Shown here one piece after another: positions 1 through 9,492 of a DNA stretch of 64,000 nucleotides. Position 1 is the stretch's first letter. Each line of letters starts with the position of its first letter. This DNA is from an uncultured Fodinibius sp. (GTDB lineage: Bacteria; Bacteroidota; Rhodothermia; Balneolales; Balneolaceae): the NCBI GenBank assembly GCA_913057775.1, contig CAJXOG010000002.1, forward strand, positions 248,001 to 312,000, given 5' to 3'. The notes beneath the pieces were generated by a model. It had not been told where the DNA came from and searched no databases. It worked only from the letters and a program-made list of their open reading frames with translations. A program made the translations under genes and the position numbers.

Positions 1-2
1 AT

Positions 3-65
3 TTGGGAGTTGAGCTGACTATTTTATCCAAAGGACCCAAGCGATCAGAGACTATAGTGCTTTAA
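3..65 (+). CDS. purA: Partial 3' end of probable adenylosuccinate synthetase
   Basis: An open frame enters from the left edge and ends with TAA at 63-65. The 20 visible residues contain GVELTILSKGPKRSETIV, which resembles the extreme C-terminus of PurA (usually a GVPV..VSVGPDR.QTI type ending). PurA joins IMP and aspartate in AMP synthesis. Only the tail is seen, so the identification rests on a short match. The purF gene 3.4 kb away is compatible with a purine neighbourhood but does not prove it. Confidence 0.55.
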   Translation: MGVELTILSKGPKRSETIVL

Positions 66-130
66 TTTTATGGTAGAAAAGTTTTGTAGAAAATGACTAA
101 TTGTTCTTGATATATATAGGGTGAATACCT

Positions 131-138
131 TATATTTG
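131..138 (+). promoter_or_regulatory. Possible Bacteroidota-type -7 box ahead of tRNA-Gly
   Basis: TATATTTG fits the TAnnTTTG -7 element of the Bacteroidota primary sigma factor. A TTG at 107-109 lies 21 bases upstream, roughly the -33 distance. The tRNA begins 85 bases downstream, which implies a long leader, so this is only a candidate. Confidence 0.25.
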
Positions 139-223
139 GGACTCTTTGAAAACGGAAAATCCTCTTGTGTTAAAGCTACTGAGGACTCATTTTTAAAAGT
201 TTTTTGAAGAACTTGACGTATTA

Positions 224-295
224 GCGGGAGTAGCTCAGCGGTAGAGCATCTCGTTGCCAACGAGAAGGTCGCCGGTTCGACTCCGGTCTCCCGCT
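224..295 (+). tRNA. tRNA-Gly (GCC)
   Basis: The cloverleaf folds with acceptor GCGGGAG/CTCCCGC and discriminator U. The anticodon loop is TTGCCAA, giving anticodon GCC (glycine), and the T arm contains GGTTCGACTCC. CCA is not encoded. Confidence 0.96.
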
Positions 296-303
296 CTTTA
301 GTA

Positions 304-337
304 AAAGCTCTTGCAGTTCTCTGCAGGAGCTTTTTTT
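304..337 (+). terminator. Rho-independent terminator after tRNA-Gly
   Basis: An AGCTCTTGCAG / CTGCAGGAGCT hairpin is followed by seven T. It ends the tRNA transcript and also sits between the tRNA and the convergent kup gene. Confidence 0.85.
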
Positions 338-353
338 ATTAACAAGTAGCTGG

Positions 354-2279
354 CTACATTTTGATCTGAGTACCTACTTCTACCACGCGATCTATCGGCA
401 GATTAAAGTAGGCTGTTGCCCGCTGTTCATTTCTGACCATAATGCTAAATAGCCAGTCTCTCCATTTGGACATATCTGAATATTTTTTCTCGGTAGGTAG
501 GATTTTCTCTTTACCAAGGAAAAAGGTGGTTTCTTTCATATTGAATGAAATTTCGTAATCTCCACGTGTTATTTTATCCAAGGATTTCGGAATATCTACA
601 TTCTCAGCAAATCCACTTTTTATTATTATTCTAAAAAATTTATCTGAAAGCTTTTCGACCGTAATTTTTTCTTCTTCTGGAACATAAGGTTGCTCGTCGG
701 TATGGTTGACACTGAGTATCACAATGTTTTTATGTAGCACCTTATTGAATTTAACATTGTTTAGTAGGGCAGGAGGAGTACCTTCGGGATTAGAGTACAT
801 ATAGATTGCGGTTCCTGCCACATCTTTAATTTTGTCTTCTTTGGTATCAACGTATTCTCCCATGTTATCCATAAATTCTTGTAGTGGAAGCTCACTGCTT
901 TTGAGATGTTCGCCCAAAATGTTTCGGCCTTTTTTCCAAGTTGTCATCAAGGTAAATACGACGGCAGCTATGACCAGAGGAAACCACCCACCATCAGGAA
1001 CCTTTATGATGTTTGCTCCCCAAAAGGCAAGATCAATGATCAGGAATAGCGTTGTGATGGCGATGGTAACCGTAAGTGACCAATTCCATCGAACAAAAAG
1101 TACAACCGCAAAGAGTAATGTTGTAAAGACCATGTCTGTGGTTACTCCCACACCGTAAGCTGCGGCAAGATTACTGGAAGATCCAAAACCAAGTACAAGG
1201 CCGATACAGGCAATCATCAAGGTCCAGTTGATTACAGGGAGATAAACTTGCCCGACTTCCTCGGCTGATGTCTGTTCAATTTTCATGCGAGGCACATATC
1301 CCAGTTGTACTGCCTGTCGGGTAAGAGAAAAAGCCCCGGAGATTACCGCCTGTGAAGCGATAATAGTGGCAGCCGTTGCGATAATAACCATGGGATAAAG
1401 TGCCCAATCAGGGCCCATCAAGAAGAAAGGATTGTTAACGGCTTCCGGATGTTGCAAAAGCAATGCACCCTGGCCAAAATAATTTAAAAGAAGTGAAGGT
1501 AGTACAATCCCGAACCAAGTGACTCGGATAGGGAGAAGACCGAAATGGCCAATATCCGCATATAGGGCTTCTCCACCGGTAACGACAAGAAAAACGGATC
1601 CTAAAACCAGGAAGCCTGAAGTTCCGTTAAGTAGAAAAAACTCTATCCCATAAACAGGATTGAGTGCACGAAAAACTTCGGGAGATCCCAGTATCTGGCT
1701 GATACCTAATGCGGCCAGTGTAAGGAACCAAATAGTGGTTATGGGACCGAACACTTTGCCAATTCCCGCCGTCCCATAACTTTGCACAAGGAAAAGTCCT
1801 ATCAGGATTCCGAGGGTAATCGGAATGATATAGGGTTCAAATATGGGAGTAGCAATTTGCAAACCCTCTATAGCACTGAGAACTGAAATGGCAGGGGTAA
1901 TCATACTGTCTCCGTAGAGTAGTGCAGCTCCGAAAAGTCCTGCAAGCACCAGCCAGCGCCTGTACCTGTTATCAGAATTTTTTGGCGTAATGAGGGCCGT
2001 TAAAGCAATTATACCGCCTTCGCCCTTATTATCTGCCCGTAAGATAAAAGCGAGATATTTTATGGAGATTACCAAAATTAGCGCCCAGAAGATAAGGGAA
2101 AGCACTCCAAGAATATTAGCTGAGGAGGTTGTTATGCCATAATCTTCATGGAAACTTTCTCGAAAGGCATATAAGGGACTGGTACCGATATCACCGAAAA
2201 CAATACCAATTGCGGCTAGTGAAAGTCCCGCAAGTTTTTTTATTCCCTTTTGTTCTTCATCTGATTTATTATGTGACAT
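354..2279 (-). CDS. kup: KUP-family potassium uptake protein
   Basis: A proton-coupled potassium importer of the inner membrane (Kup/HAK/KUP family). The 641-residue length matches the family (E. coli Kup is 622). The N-terminus has the family hallmark GDIGTSPLYAF at about residues 29-39. About twelve hydrophobic helices fill residues 20-450, followed by a cytoplasmic C-terminal domain of about 190 residues. It is monocistronic and divergent from an MscS channel, with 272 bp between them. Pairing a potassium importer with an osmotic release valve suits an organism that faces changing salinity; that link is inference. Confidence 0.95.
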   Translation of the reverse strand: MSHNKSDEEQKGIKKLAGLSLAAIGIVFGDIGTSPLYAFRESFHEDYGITTSSANILGVLSLIFWALILVISIKYLAFILRADNKGEGGIIALTALITPKNSDNRYRRWLVLAGLFGAALLYGDSMITPAISVLSAIEGLQIATPIFEPYIIPITLGILIGLFLVQSYGTAGIGKVFGPITTIWFLTLAALGISQILGSPEVFRALNPVYGIEFFLLNGTSGFLVLGSVFLVVTGGEALYADIGHFGLLPIRVTWFGIVLPSLLLNYFGQGALLLQHPEAVNNPFFLMGPDWALYPMVIIATAATIIASQAVISGAFSLTRQAVQLGYVPRMKIEQTSAEEVGQVYLPVINWTLMIACIGLVLGFGSSSNLAAAYGVGVTTDMVFTTLLFAVVLFVRWNWSLTVTIAITTLFLIIDLAFWGANIIKVPDGGWFPLVIAAVVFTLMTTWKKGRNILGEHLKSSELPLQEFMDNMGEYVDTKEDKIKDVAGTAIYMYSNPEGTPPALLNNVKFNKVLHKNIVILSVNHTDEQPYVPEEEKITVEKLSDKFFRIIIKSGFAENVDIPKSLDKITRGDYEISFNMKETTFFLGKEKILPTEKKYSDMSKWRDWLFSIMVRNEQRATAYFNLPIDRVVEVGTQIKM

Positions 2280-2551
2280 CGCCCTCTCTTTTTTTAAAAA
2301 TGTCCTACGGATAAGTACGGTTTTATCTTAATACAAACAACACCATTTATTGATTAAAGTATAAGCTCATTTGCGTTAAGTTAACAATTATCGTTAATGC
2401 TCTATTAAATATTGAATACATGATTTATTTTCGAGAAACAGGTATTGTAAAAGGTATTTGATTATTCCTTTCTTTTTTAATCAAAAAATAAGTTTCCATA
2501 CTTAAAAGTTTTCTCTTTCTTAGAATATTATTCAGGAAATAATAAAAGATT

Positions 2552-3430
2552 ATGGAAATTTTATATAGCCGTTTTGAAGAGCTTTTTGAACAATTTTTGG
2601 AAAAGCTTCCCGAACTTCTTTTTGCTTTAATTGTTCTTGTCCTGTTTCATTTCTTGGCAAAAGGCGGCCGAAAAGTTTACAAAAATATATTAGATAAAAC
2701 GCCTCTCACATCATCGAATGTGAATTTCTTTGGGAAGTTAATTTATGCTCTCATTTTTCTTATTGGTATTCTTGTAGCGCTAAATATTTTGGGCTTATCC
2801 GGTATTGCGACCAGCATATTAGCCAGCGGTGGTATTACAGCTGTAATCTTGGGTTTTGCTTTTAAGGATATTGGCGAAAACTTTTTGGCGGGATTTTTCA
2901 TGGCTTTTAGTCGTCCTTTTACGAACGGTGATCTTATAGAATCGGAAGGAGTTGTTGGTCGGGTACAGAATATTGAGCTACGGCATACCCATATTCGCAT
3001 GGCCAATGGATGCGATGTGTTTGTACCGAGTTCGCAGCTCCTTGCCAAGCCATTGTATAATTATACGCGGGATGGACTCAGACGTGGATCATTTACGATT
3101 GGGATTGATTATCGAGATGATGCCACAAAAGCTTGTAAAATTCTTTTAGAGGTAATAAAGGGAAATGAACAAGCCGTAGATAAGCCTGAGCCAATGGTAC
3201 AAACCACCGGCTTTATGCCAAACTTTGTAGAATTAACCGGTTATTTCTGGATTAAAGTGGATGTATCCAAACAGGAAGTTTTCTTGGCAAATATAAAATC
3301 AGAGCTGATGGATCAGACTCGGACGGCATTAGTACAAAATGATTTCACGTTTAGCTCCGAAGTATCTACCGCTGTAGATATGAGTGAAGTTAATGTGAGG
3401 CTGGATGATACTTCTGAACCACCAAAATAA
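2552..3430 (+). CDS. MscS-family small-conductance mechanosensitive channel
   Basis: A tension-gated channel of the inner membrane that releases solutes on hypo-osmotic shock. The 292 residues show three N-terminal helices at about 20-36, 62-83 and 90-120. The third is Gly/Ala rich (ILASGGITAVILGFAFKDIG) and would form the pore. The MscS beta domain follows (RPFTNGDLIESEGVVGRVQNI) and then the alpha/beta vestibule domain. Length matches E. coli MscS (286). It stands alone upstream of purF, 80 bp away, and is probably transcribed separately. Confidence 0.9.
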   Translation: MEILYSRFEELFEQFLEKLPELLFALIVLVLFHFLAKGGRKVYKNILDKTPLTSSNVNFFGKLIYALIFLIGILVALNILGLSGIATSILASGGITAVILGFAFKDIGENFLAGFFMAFSRPFTNGDLIESEGVVGRVQNIELRHTHIRMANGCDVFVPSSQLLAKPLYNYTRDGLRRGSFTIGIDYRDDATKACKILLEVIKGNEQAVDKPEPMVQTTGFMPNFVELTGYFWIKVDVSKQEVFLANIKSELMDQTRTALVQNDFTFSSEVSTAVDMSEVNVRLDDTSEPPK

Positions 3431-3510
3431 ATTAATCATTTGGTTCCACATACTCCGCTATTTTTATTAACTTTCCAATCACTGGAAACCAATTCTTATC
3501 AACTAGCTTA

Positions 3511-5013
3511 ATGATCGACAAGCCACGCGATTATTGCGGCATTTTTGGGATGCAAAACCATCCCGACGCAGCCTTTCTCACCTATTATGGACTGCACGCA
3601 CTACAACACCGGGGACAGGAATCAGCGGGAATTGTGACTTCTCATTACGATGAAGATCAAAACCGTTGGGTAATGCCTGCGCACCGCGATTTTGGCCTGG
3701 TGTTAAATGTATTTGATGATCAAAAGATCTTCGAAAAAGAACTTAAAGGCACTGCAGCCATTGGACATAATCGTTATTCTACAACAGGTGCAGCTAAAAA
3801 CCCGGCTAATATACAGCCGTTCCGTGTTCATTATCGCAGCGGAAATATTGCGATAGGGCATAACGGAAATTTGGCGAATGCCAAGCAGTTACGTGAGCGT
3901 TTCAGGGAAGAAGGAGTGCTTTTTCAGAGTACCTCAGACACCGAACTTATTTTGCATCTCATATCCCATAGCAAAAAAGAAACACAGTTGGGACAGGTTT
4001 TAGATGCACTTGAGCAGGTTGAAGGTGCCTACAGCTTGGTGATGCTGACCGACGATAAATTGATTGCAGTTCGCGATCCCAATGGATTTCGTCCGTTGGC
4101 GCTGGGAAAAGTTGACGGTTCCTATTGTGTGGCCAGCGAAACCTGCGCGTTTGATATTATTGACGCAGAATTTATCCGCGACATTGAGCCTGGAGAGGTG
4201 CTGGTAATGGATCAGGATGCAACGTCTGATTCCGAGCCGGAATCTTACCATCTGGATGCAGAATACGGTACTGATACCAGCCAGTGCATTTTTGAGTATG
4301 TATATTTCTCACGTCCCGATAGCAAGATATTTGGCGAAAATGTAGATAAAGTCCGTCGAAATTTAGGTAAGTATCTGGCTAAGGAGCATCCTATTGACGA
4401 GGTCATTCAAAATGTACCCGGTGATAAAAAACCGATTGTAATTTCGGTACCTGACTCGAGCAATACGGCCGCATTGGGGTATGTTCATGAAAATCAGAAA
4501 TTAGGGCACAGGTGCAAGTTTGAAATCGGGCTTATCCGTAACCATTATGTGGGGCGTACCTTTATATCACCGGGACAGGAATCCCGCAATCAAAAAGTGC
4601 GCACCAAGTTTAATACGGTGCAGGGCGTGATAGAAGGCCGTTCGGTTATTATTGTGGATGACTCTATTGTACGTGGAACGACATCGCGCTATTTGGTTAA
4701 TATGATCAGACAGGATAATCCTGCCGAAGTTCACTTTTTGGTGAGTTCACCGCCTATCATAAGTCCTTGTTATTATGGGATGGACTTTCCTACTCCTGAG
4801 GAATTAATGGCTAATCGTTTTAATCAAGATATTGATGCAATGGCCAAAGAAATTGGGGTGGATAGCCTCAGGTACTTGTCGCCCGATGGGTTGGTAAATG
4901 CTGTAAAAGAGGCCAATGTATCCCCCAAAGGATATTGTACGGCCTGCTTTACCGAAGAGTATCCCGTACCGGTTAATTTTGGCATCGAAAAAGAAGAAAA
5001 CGAAATTATATAA
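3511..5013 (+). CDS. purF: Amidophosphoribosyltransferase, Fe-S/propeptide type
   Basis: Catalyses the first step of purine synthesis, PRPP plus glutamine to phosphoribosylamine. The N-terminal nucleophile Cys9 follows an eight-residue propeptide (MIDKPRDY then CGIFG), so self-processing is expected. The PRPP loop reads VIIVDDSIVRGTTS. Cys259, Cys420 and the CTAC pair at 476/479 match the four cysteines that bind a [4Fe-4S] cluster in the Bacillus subtilis enzyme, unlike E. coli PurF, which lacks it. The stop overlaps the engB start (TAATG), so the two are translationally coupled. Confidence 0.96.
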   Translation: MIDKPRDYCGIFGMQNHPDAAFLTYYGLHALQHRGQESAGIVTSHYDEDQNRWVMPAHRDFGLVLNVFDDQKIFEKELKGTAAIGHNRYSTTGAAKNPANIQPFRVHYRSGNIAIGHNGNLANAKQLRERFREEGVLFQSTSDTELILHLISHSKKETQLGQVLDALEQVEGAYSLVMLTDDKLIAVRDPNGFRPLALGKVDGSYCVASETCAFDIIDAEFIRDIEPGEVLVMDQDATSDSEPESYHLDAEYGTDTSQCIFEYVYFSRPDSKIFGENVDKVRRNLGKYLAKEHPIDEVIQNVPGDKKPIVISVPDSSNTAALGYVHENQKLGHRCKFEIGLIRNHYVGRTFISPGQESRNQKVRTKFNTVQGVIEGRSVIIVDDSIVRGTTSRYLVNMIRQDNPAEVHFLVSSPPIISPCYYGMDFPTPEELMANRFNQDIDAMAKEIGVDSLRYLSPDGLVNAVKEANVSPKGYCTACFTEEYPVPVNFGIEKEENEII

Positions 5014-5603
5014 TGCCTTTCAAAAAAGCTGACTTCGTCACGAGTGCGCCTTCGCTGGATGTTTGCCCGGATCCCTATTTTCCAGAGATCTGTTTTGCGG
5101 GCCGCTCCAATGTAGGAAAATCATCACTGATCAACGCTTTGGTCGATCATAAGGGATTGGCACGGACCAGTAACGTACCGGGCAAAACGCAGCAGATGAA
5201 TTATTACCAGGTGGATGACAAAATATACTTGGTTGATCTGCCTGGATTTGGTTATGCCCAGGTATCGAAAGAAGAACGGGAGCGTTGGGGACGGGATATA
5301 CGCGATTACCTGTTGGAAAGATCGACGCTTCGCTTAGTACTTCACTTGGTGGATATCCGTCATGAGCCCAGCGACCTTGATGAAGAGTTTTTCTACTGGC
5401 TGGGGACGAATCGAATGCCTTTTGCTGTGGTCCTATCCAAGGCCGATAAACTTTCCTACAATAAACAGCAGCAATCCAAATTTCGGTTAAAACGGATTTT
5501 GGATGATATGAATATTGAAGTGCCTGTTATTGTTAGTTCTACCAAAGACAAAAAAGGGATAGGTGAAGTCAAGAAACTAATAACTGAATTCGCTGAATTT
5601 TAA
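5013..5603 (+). CDS. engB: Ribosome-biogenesis GTPase EngB/YsxC
   Basis: A small GTPase needed for late 50S subunit assembly. The 196 residues carry the P-loop GRSNVGKSS at 30-38, switch II DLPGFG, the G4 motif SKADK and the G5 region SSTKDK in the correct order, with the family-typical length. Its ATG shares one base with the purF stop codon, and serA begins 23 bp downstream, so purF-engB-serA is probably one transcript. Confidence 0.95.
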   Translation: MPFKKADFVTSAPSLDVCPDPYFPEICFAGRSNVGKSSLINALVDHKGLARTSNVPGKTQQMNYYQVDDKIYLVDLPGFGYAQVSKEERERWGRDIRDYLLERSTLRLVLHLVDIRHEPSDLDEEFFYWLGTNRMPFAVVLSKADKLSYNKQQQSKFRLKRILDDMNIEVPVIVSSTKDKKGIGEVKKLITEFAEF

Positions 5604-5626
5604 ACTAATCAAAATTCCACATACCC

Positions 5627-7222
5627 ATGCCATTTAAAGTTTTACTGTTAGATAACGTTGATGAACTCTGCGAAAAAGTTTTTGAAGAACGCGGAATTGA
5701 AGTAGTTCGAAATCATAATTTAAGCGGACAGGAGCTGTTTAACGAAATAAAATCGTATGATGGTATTGTGGTGCGGAGTTCAACAGATGTAACACCGGAA
5801 GTATTAAGAGCTGCGGAGAATTTAAAGGTTGTAGGTCGTGCCGGAGTAGGAGTTGATAATATCGATATTGAGGCTGCTACCGCGCGAGGGGTGTTGGTTA
5901 TGAATACGCCCGATGGAAATACGATTTCTACCGCAGAACATACGTGTGGAATGATTCTTTCTCTGGCACGGAATATACCGCAGGCAGTTAACAAAGTTAA
6001 AAGCGGCGGATGGGATCGGAAAAAATACATGGGTACCGAAGTCCATAACAAAACACTTGGTATTGTGGGATTAGGTAAAATAGGCGGTGAAGTAGCCAAG
6101 CGTATGCAGGAATTTGGGATGACCATTAAGGCCTATGATCCTTTTGCATCAGTTGAGAAGGCTGAAAGTCTGGGCGTAGAACTACTTGAGTTGGATGAAC
6201 TACTCGCTAAGGCCGATTTTCTTACGGTTCATACTCCATTGAATGAGAAGACCAAGAATATGATTTCAATGGAAAATGCAGATCAGCTCAAAAAAGGAAT
6301 GTACCTGGTGAATTGTGCCCGGGGCGGAATTTATAAAGAAGGGGATTTGATTACGCTCATTGAGGAGGGATATGTCGAAGGTATTGCACTGGATGTCTAT
6401 TCCAGCGAGCCTCCTACTGAAGAACTTTATGATTTGTTAAGGCATCCTCAAATAATTACAACCCCGCATCTTGGTGCTTCTACTGAGGAAGCGCAGGAAA
6501 AAGTGGCCGAGCAGATTGCACATCAGATGGCCGATGCGTTGGAGCAAAAAAGTTTTAAGGGAAGCCTGAACGGTAAATCGATCTCGCTGATCACCAATAA
6601 AGAGGTGCAGCCGTATCTAAAATTGGCTGAAAAACTGGGAAGCGTTGCTATTCAGCTGGCGCCCGAGCATGCTAATGAATTTTCCTTTGAATATAGCGGT
6701 ACATGCACCAAATTTGCAGATGTATTAACCGATTCCATCCTGAAAGGGATTCTTTCGCACCATGTAAGTGAGTCAGTGAATTTAATTAATGCCCGCCACT
6801 ATGCTGAAGAACGTGGACTGAATATCCGTGAAACCACCGTCAGTCAGACAAAAACATTTAACGACTTGATAACTATCAAGTTGGATGAGGGAGCTGATTA
6901 CAAAAGGATTTCTGCTACCGTGTTTGGTGAAAATGATTATCGTATTGTAGAGATTGACGGATTTGGCATTGAGCTGCGTCTTGAGGGAGATATCATCATG
7001 TATCAAAATGTAGATAAACCCGGAATGCTGGCCTCGGTCAGTGGTACGTTGGCAAATCAAGATATTAACATCGCTAATTTGAGTTTGGGGCGAACCCAAA
7101 AAGGAGAGAATGCTATTACGGCGGTTTCAGTGGATAAAAGTATGTCGGATGAAGAATTGAAGCCCATTCTTGGACTCGAAGGCATCAGAGCATTGCAATA
7201 TATTAGTTTATCTACGAACTGA
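5627..7222 (+). CDS. serA: D-3-phosphoglycerate dehydrogenase, long (ACT) form
   Basis: Oxidises 3-phosphoglycerate with NAD+, the committing step of serine synthesis. It has the substrate domain, the Rossmann motif GIVGLGKIGGEVAKRM, the catalytic region NCARGGIYKEGDL and the histidine in TPHLGASTEEAQ. An intervening allosteric domain and a C-terminal ACT domain (MLASVSGTLANQDINIANLS) follow. The 531-residue length is that of the three-domain forms typically feedback-controlled by serine. The partner serC lies 12 kb away on the other strand. Confidence 0.95.
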   Translation: MPFKVLLLDNVDELCEKVFEERGIEVVRNHNLSGQELFNEIKSYDGIVVRSSTDVTPEVLRAAENLKVVGRAGVGVDNIDIEAATARGVLVMNTPDGNTISTAEHTCGMILSLARNIPQAVNKVKSGGWDRKKYMGTEVHNKTLGIVGLGKIGGEVAKRMQEFGMTIKAYDPFASVEKAESLGVELLELDELLAKADFLTVHTPLNEKTKNMISMENADQLKKGMYLVNCARGGIYKEGDLITLIEEGYVEGIALDVYSSEPPTEELYDLLRHPQIITTPHLGASTEEAQEKVAEQIAHQMADALEQKSFKGSLNGKSISLITNKEVQPYLKLAEKLGSVAIQLAPEHANEFSFEYSGTCTKFADVLTDSILKGILSHHVSESVNLINARHYAEERGLNIRETTVSQTKTFNDLITIKLDEGADYKRISATVFGENDYRIVEIDGFGIELRLEGDIIMYQNVDKPGMLASVSGTLANQDINIANLSLGRTQKGENAITAVSVDKSMSDEELKPILGLEGIRALQYISLSTN

Positions 7223-7253
7223 TTATTGTTAACTGTTAAATAGAATTTAAGTC

Positions 7254-7655
7254 ATGCATATTGATCATATTGGTATAGCGGTTGATGATTTGGAGAAAGC
7301 GGTAGAAACCTACGAGAAGCTTTTGGACGGAGAGTGCTATAAGCGCGAAGTCGTAGACAATCAAAAAGTAGAAACAGCTTTTTTTGAAACAGGTCAGTCT
7401 AAAGTAGAGCTGTTGGGTGCTACAAGTCCTGATTCTGTGATCGCCAAATACGTCGCTAAAAAAGGCGAAGGAATGCACCATGTGGCTTTCGAGGTGGATG
7501 ATATCCATGCTGAACTGAAACGGTTATGCGAAGAAGGATTTACCGTATTAAGTGATGAGCCCAGCCGTGGGGCTGACAACAAATTGGTGGCTTTTGTACA
7601 TCCCAAAGATAACCATGGGGTGCTGGTGGAATTGTGCCAATCTGTTGAAGAATAG
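7254..7655 (+). CDS. mce: Methylmalonyl-CoA epimerase
   Basis: Interconverts (2S)- and (2R)-methylmalonyl-CoA between propionyl-CoA carboxylase and the B12-dependent mutase. The 133-residue vicinal-oxygen-chelate fold has metal-ligand motifs HIDHIGIAVDD at the N-terminus and GMHHVAFEVDD in the second half, plus the C-terminal VLVELCQ glutamate. It follows serA by 31 bp. A carboxyltransferase subunit of the same route is encoded at 14.3 kb. Confidence 0.93.
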   Translation: MHIDHIGIAVDDLEKAVETYEKLLDGECYKREVVDNQKVETAFFETGQSKVELLGATSPDSVIAKYVAKKGEGMHHVAFEVDDIHAELKRLCEEGFTVLSDEPSRGADNKLVAFVHPKDNHGVLVELCQSVEE

Positions 7656-7699
7656 GTTGAGTTTTGCCACCGACAGCCCTATCTTAAGCAATCCTATTT

Positions 7700-7773
7700 C
7701 GGGACGTGGCTCAGCCAGGTAGAGCACACGACTGGGGGTCGTGGGGTCGCTGGTTCAAATCCAGTCGTCCCGA
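7700..7773 (+). tRNA. tRNA-Pro (GGG)
   Basis: Acceptor CGGGACG/CGTCCCG with discriminator A. The anticodon stem is CACGA/TCGTG with loop CTGGGGG, giving anticodon GGG (proline CCC). The T arm has GGTTCAAATCC. CCA is not encoded. Confidence 0.95.
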
Positions 7774-7779
7774 CTTTAC

Positions 7780-7822
7780 AAGCCTTCTGATAGCTTTTAG
7801 AGCTGTTAGAAGGCTTTTTTGT
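7780..7822 (+). terminator. Terminator after tRNA-Pro
   Basis: AAGCCTTCT pairs with AGAAGGCTT around an AT-rich inner stem, followed by a run of T. Confidence 0.8.
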
Positions 7823-7876
7823 TTGATGAAGTTTTGCCAGAGTAATAGTGGTTATTAGTGTAATATTCATTATTCT

Positions 7877-8035
7877 CTAAAAGACGACCCAATAAAGAAG
7901 CAGTAGAATTATCATAATCCATGCTGCAATTTGAATACTTAGCGGTTGGCTCGGGAACTCATATCCACAAATGGGGCATACGTCTGCATCGGCATCCACT
8001 TCTACTGCACAACTGGGACATTCTTTCTCATTCAT
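7877..8035 (-). CDS. 52-residue zinc-ribbon membrane mini-protein
   Basis: A short gene with two CxxC knuckles (CPSC at residues 6-9 and CPIC at 20-23) forming a one-ribbon zinc site, then a hydrophobic segment (about residues 34-51) ending in YWVVF. It looks like a tail-anchored zinc-ribbon protein of unknown function. The start is the ATG at 8033-8035; an ATG two bases upstream stops at once. The stop is TAG at 7877-7879. The cysteine spacing and the long hydrophobic tail make chance unlikely. Confidence 0.7.
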   Translation of the reverse strand: MNEKECPSCAVEVDADADVCPICGYEFPSQPLSIQIAAWIMIILLLLYWVVF

Positions 8036-8104
8036 AGCATTTCTAAAAGATCTTCAGCTTGCCTATTATTGGATTGAATTTAAGTAATACAAGGTAGTAC
8101 TAAA

Positions 8105-8452
8105 ATGAAAATTCAGACCTCTGCCGAAATAACGTCATTAAAATGTGATGGGCAAGATATTGAGGTTAGTGAACATCATAACATTGACTTGGAGTTTTCG
8201 GCGATCGATACCGGTGGTGGATTTAAAGATCCTATGCTTGACTTTTCTATTCCGTTAAAAAAATCAATTGAATGGAATGAGGAGCAGCCTAACCTTAGCC
8301 TGATACTGGCCGATCCAAACAATGAAGATAAGAAAGTTAGCTTCTCATTTAATGGGGAGATAACAGTTAAGAACCATCAGATTAATGGACGGATTAAAGA
8401 AGATCAGCTCAGCCGAGAAGTCATTGGGTTCGTTTTAAATCTGTTACGCTAA
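8105..8452 (+). CDS. Hypothetical 115-residue protein
   Basis: Not recognised. It is an acidic, soluble protein without signal peptide or membrane segment, rich in alternating hydrophobic/polar stretches (IDLEFSAID, KVSFSFNGEITV) that suggest a small beta-sandwich or barrel. It has one cysteine. The coding frame is clean from an ATG with an AT-rich leader, and its stop touches the stop of the convergent TPR gene. Function unknown; confidence is for the gene being real. Confidence 0.65.
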   Translation: MKIQTSAEITSLKCDGQDIEVSEHHNIDLEFSAIDTGGGFKDPMLDFSIPLKKSIEWNEEQPNLSLILADPNNEDKKVSFSFNGEITVKNHQINGRIKEDQLSREVIGFVLNLLR

Positions 8453-9276
8453 TTGAAGTGGTCCTTAAATAGTTTTCGGCTGCGATATTTAACATAGCGA
8501 TCTTCAACTGTGTGGGAGGCGCGAGGCGTTGTGCGCCTAATCTCATAAAGTAATTCTTTTGCTTCTTCATTTCGGTCAAATTCTAGTAATATATTAGCGT
8601 ACAGCATTTTGTTTGTGGGATTTTCAGGAGCAATCTCCAAGGCCTTCTCAACAAGCTCCAATGCCTTATCTTTTGACGGCCAACCCATTACAATAGGAAT
8701 GTGGGGAGAATAAAAGTGCACTTGGGCTAAAATGCGATATCCCCCTCCATCTTGGTATTTGGGATTTTTTTCAATGATGTCTTCACAAATTCTCCGCAAC
8801 TTTTTTGAGACGCCACTTGTAGCTGCCCGGGCAAAGCTATGTACATCTGCCCATCGTCCGATATTGGCGGCATACCAGAATTTAATGGGCACTGAATCGG
8901 GATAGCGCTCAATCATTTTCTCACCCAAATTTCGTCCCTTTTCATATACATCTTTTTGCTGATTTTCTGAGAGCCCGGTAAACATCCCCTTAAAATAATA
9001 CGCTTTAAGTAAGTAAATAGCTGACTCTTCGGGGTTAATATTTTGCTCCAAAGCGGATTCAAATAAATCAATAGCCCAGTTAATATTGGTAGGATCTGCT
9101 TTGAAGGAATCAGCATTGGCATCTCTTTGGTGGTAGAATTTTTTGCCACGATCAAATGTGGATTGCCCCATCAAGTCAGTGAAAGAAATTGCTAAAAATA
9201 ATCCACATGAAATTATTGTAGCAATGGATATTTGCTGGTTTCTGGAGTAAGGGTTTTGATAGAACTTGGTTGCCAT
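8449..9276 (-). CDS. TPR-containing exported protein, TatT-like
   Basis: A 275-residue protein with an N-terminal hydrophobic signal/anchor (SIATIISCGLFLAISFTDLMG). It then has helical TPR-like repeats, such as INWAIDLFESALEQNINPEES near the start and a clear repeat near the C-terminus (ALELVEKALEIAPENPTNKMLYANILLEFDRNEEAK, in two parts). The conserved middle (WYAANIGRWADVHSFARA) resembles TatT, a TPR partner of some TRAP transporters, but no TRAP genes are nearby. ATG at 9276 is preferred over the TTG immediately before it. Confidence 0.7.
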   Translation of the reverse strand: MATKFYQNPYSRNQQISIATIISCGLFLAISFTDLMGQSTFDRGKKFYHQRDANADSFKADPTNINWAIDLFESALEQNINPEESAIYLLKAYYFKGMFTGLSENQQKDVYEKGRNLGEKMIERYPDSVPIKFWYAANIGRWADVHSFARAATSGVSKKLRRICEDIIEKNPKYQDGGGYRILAQVHFYSPHIPIVMGWPSKDKALELVEKALEIAPENPTNKMLYANILLEFDRNEEAKELLYEIRRTTPRASHTVEDRYVKYRSRKLFKDHFN

Positions 9277-9492
9277 CAATGGATTTAATTAATTGAAAAT
9301 GATGGGGGTTTAACAAGATCACAAAAAGAAGTATGACGTATTCTTTGATCGAATGCAATCAAAGGATTAAATAAAATAAATGTATTGCTGGAACAAAGTA
9401 TATGATATTTTGTACATATAGATGGAGTTGCTATTGAATCTATGTTGATGTTGGCTCGGGAGTAAAATCCTGAACTAAAAAGAATCGACCCC

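Noticed and set aside
45-260. 71-residue reverse-strand open frame over the tRNA-Gly region
   Set aside because: It overlaps tRNA-Gly and the purA tail, has low-complexity content and no recognisable domain, so it is a chance frame.
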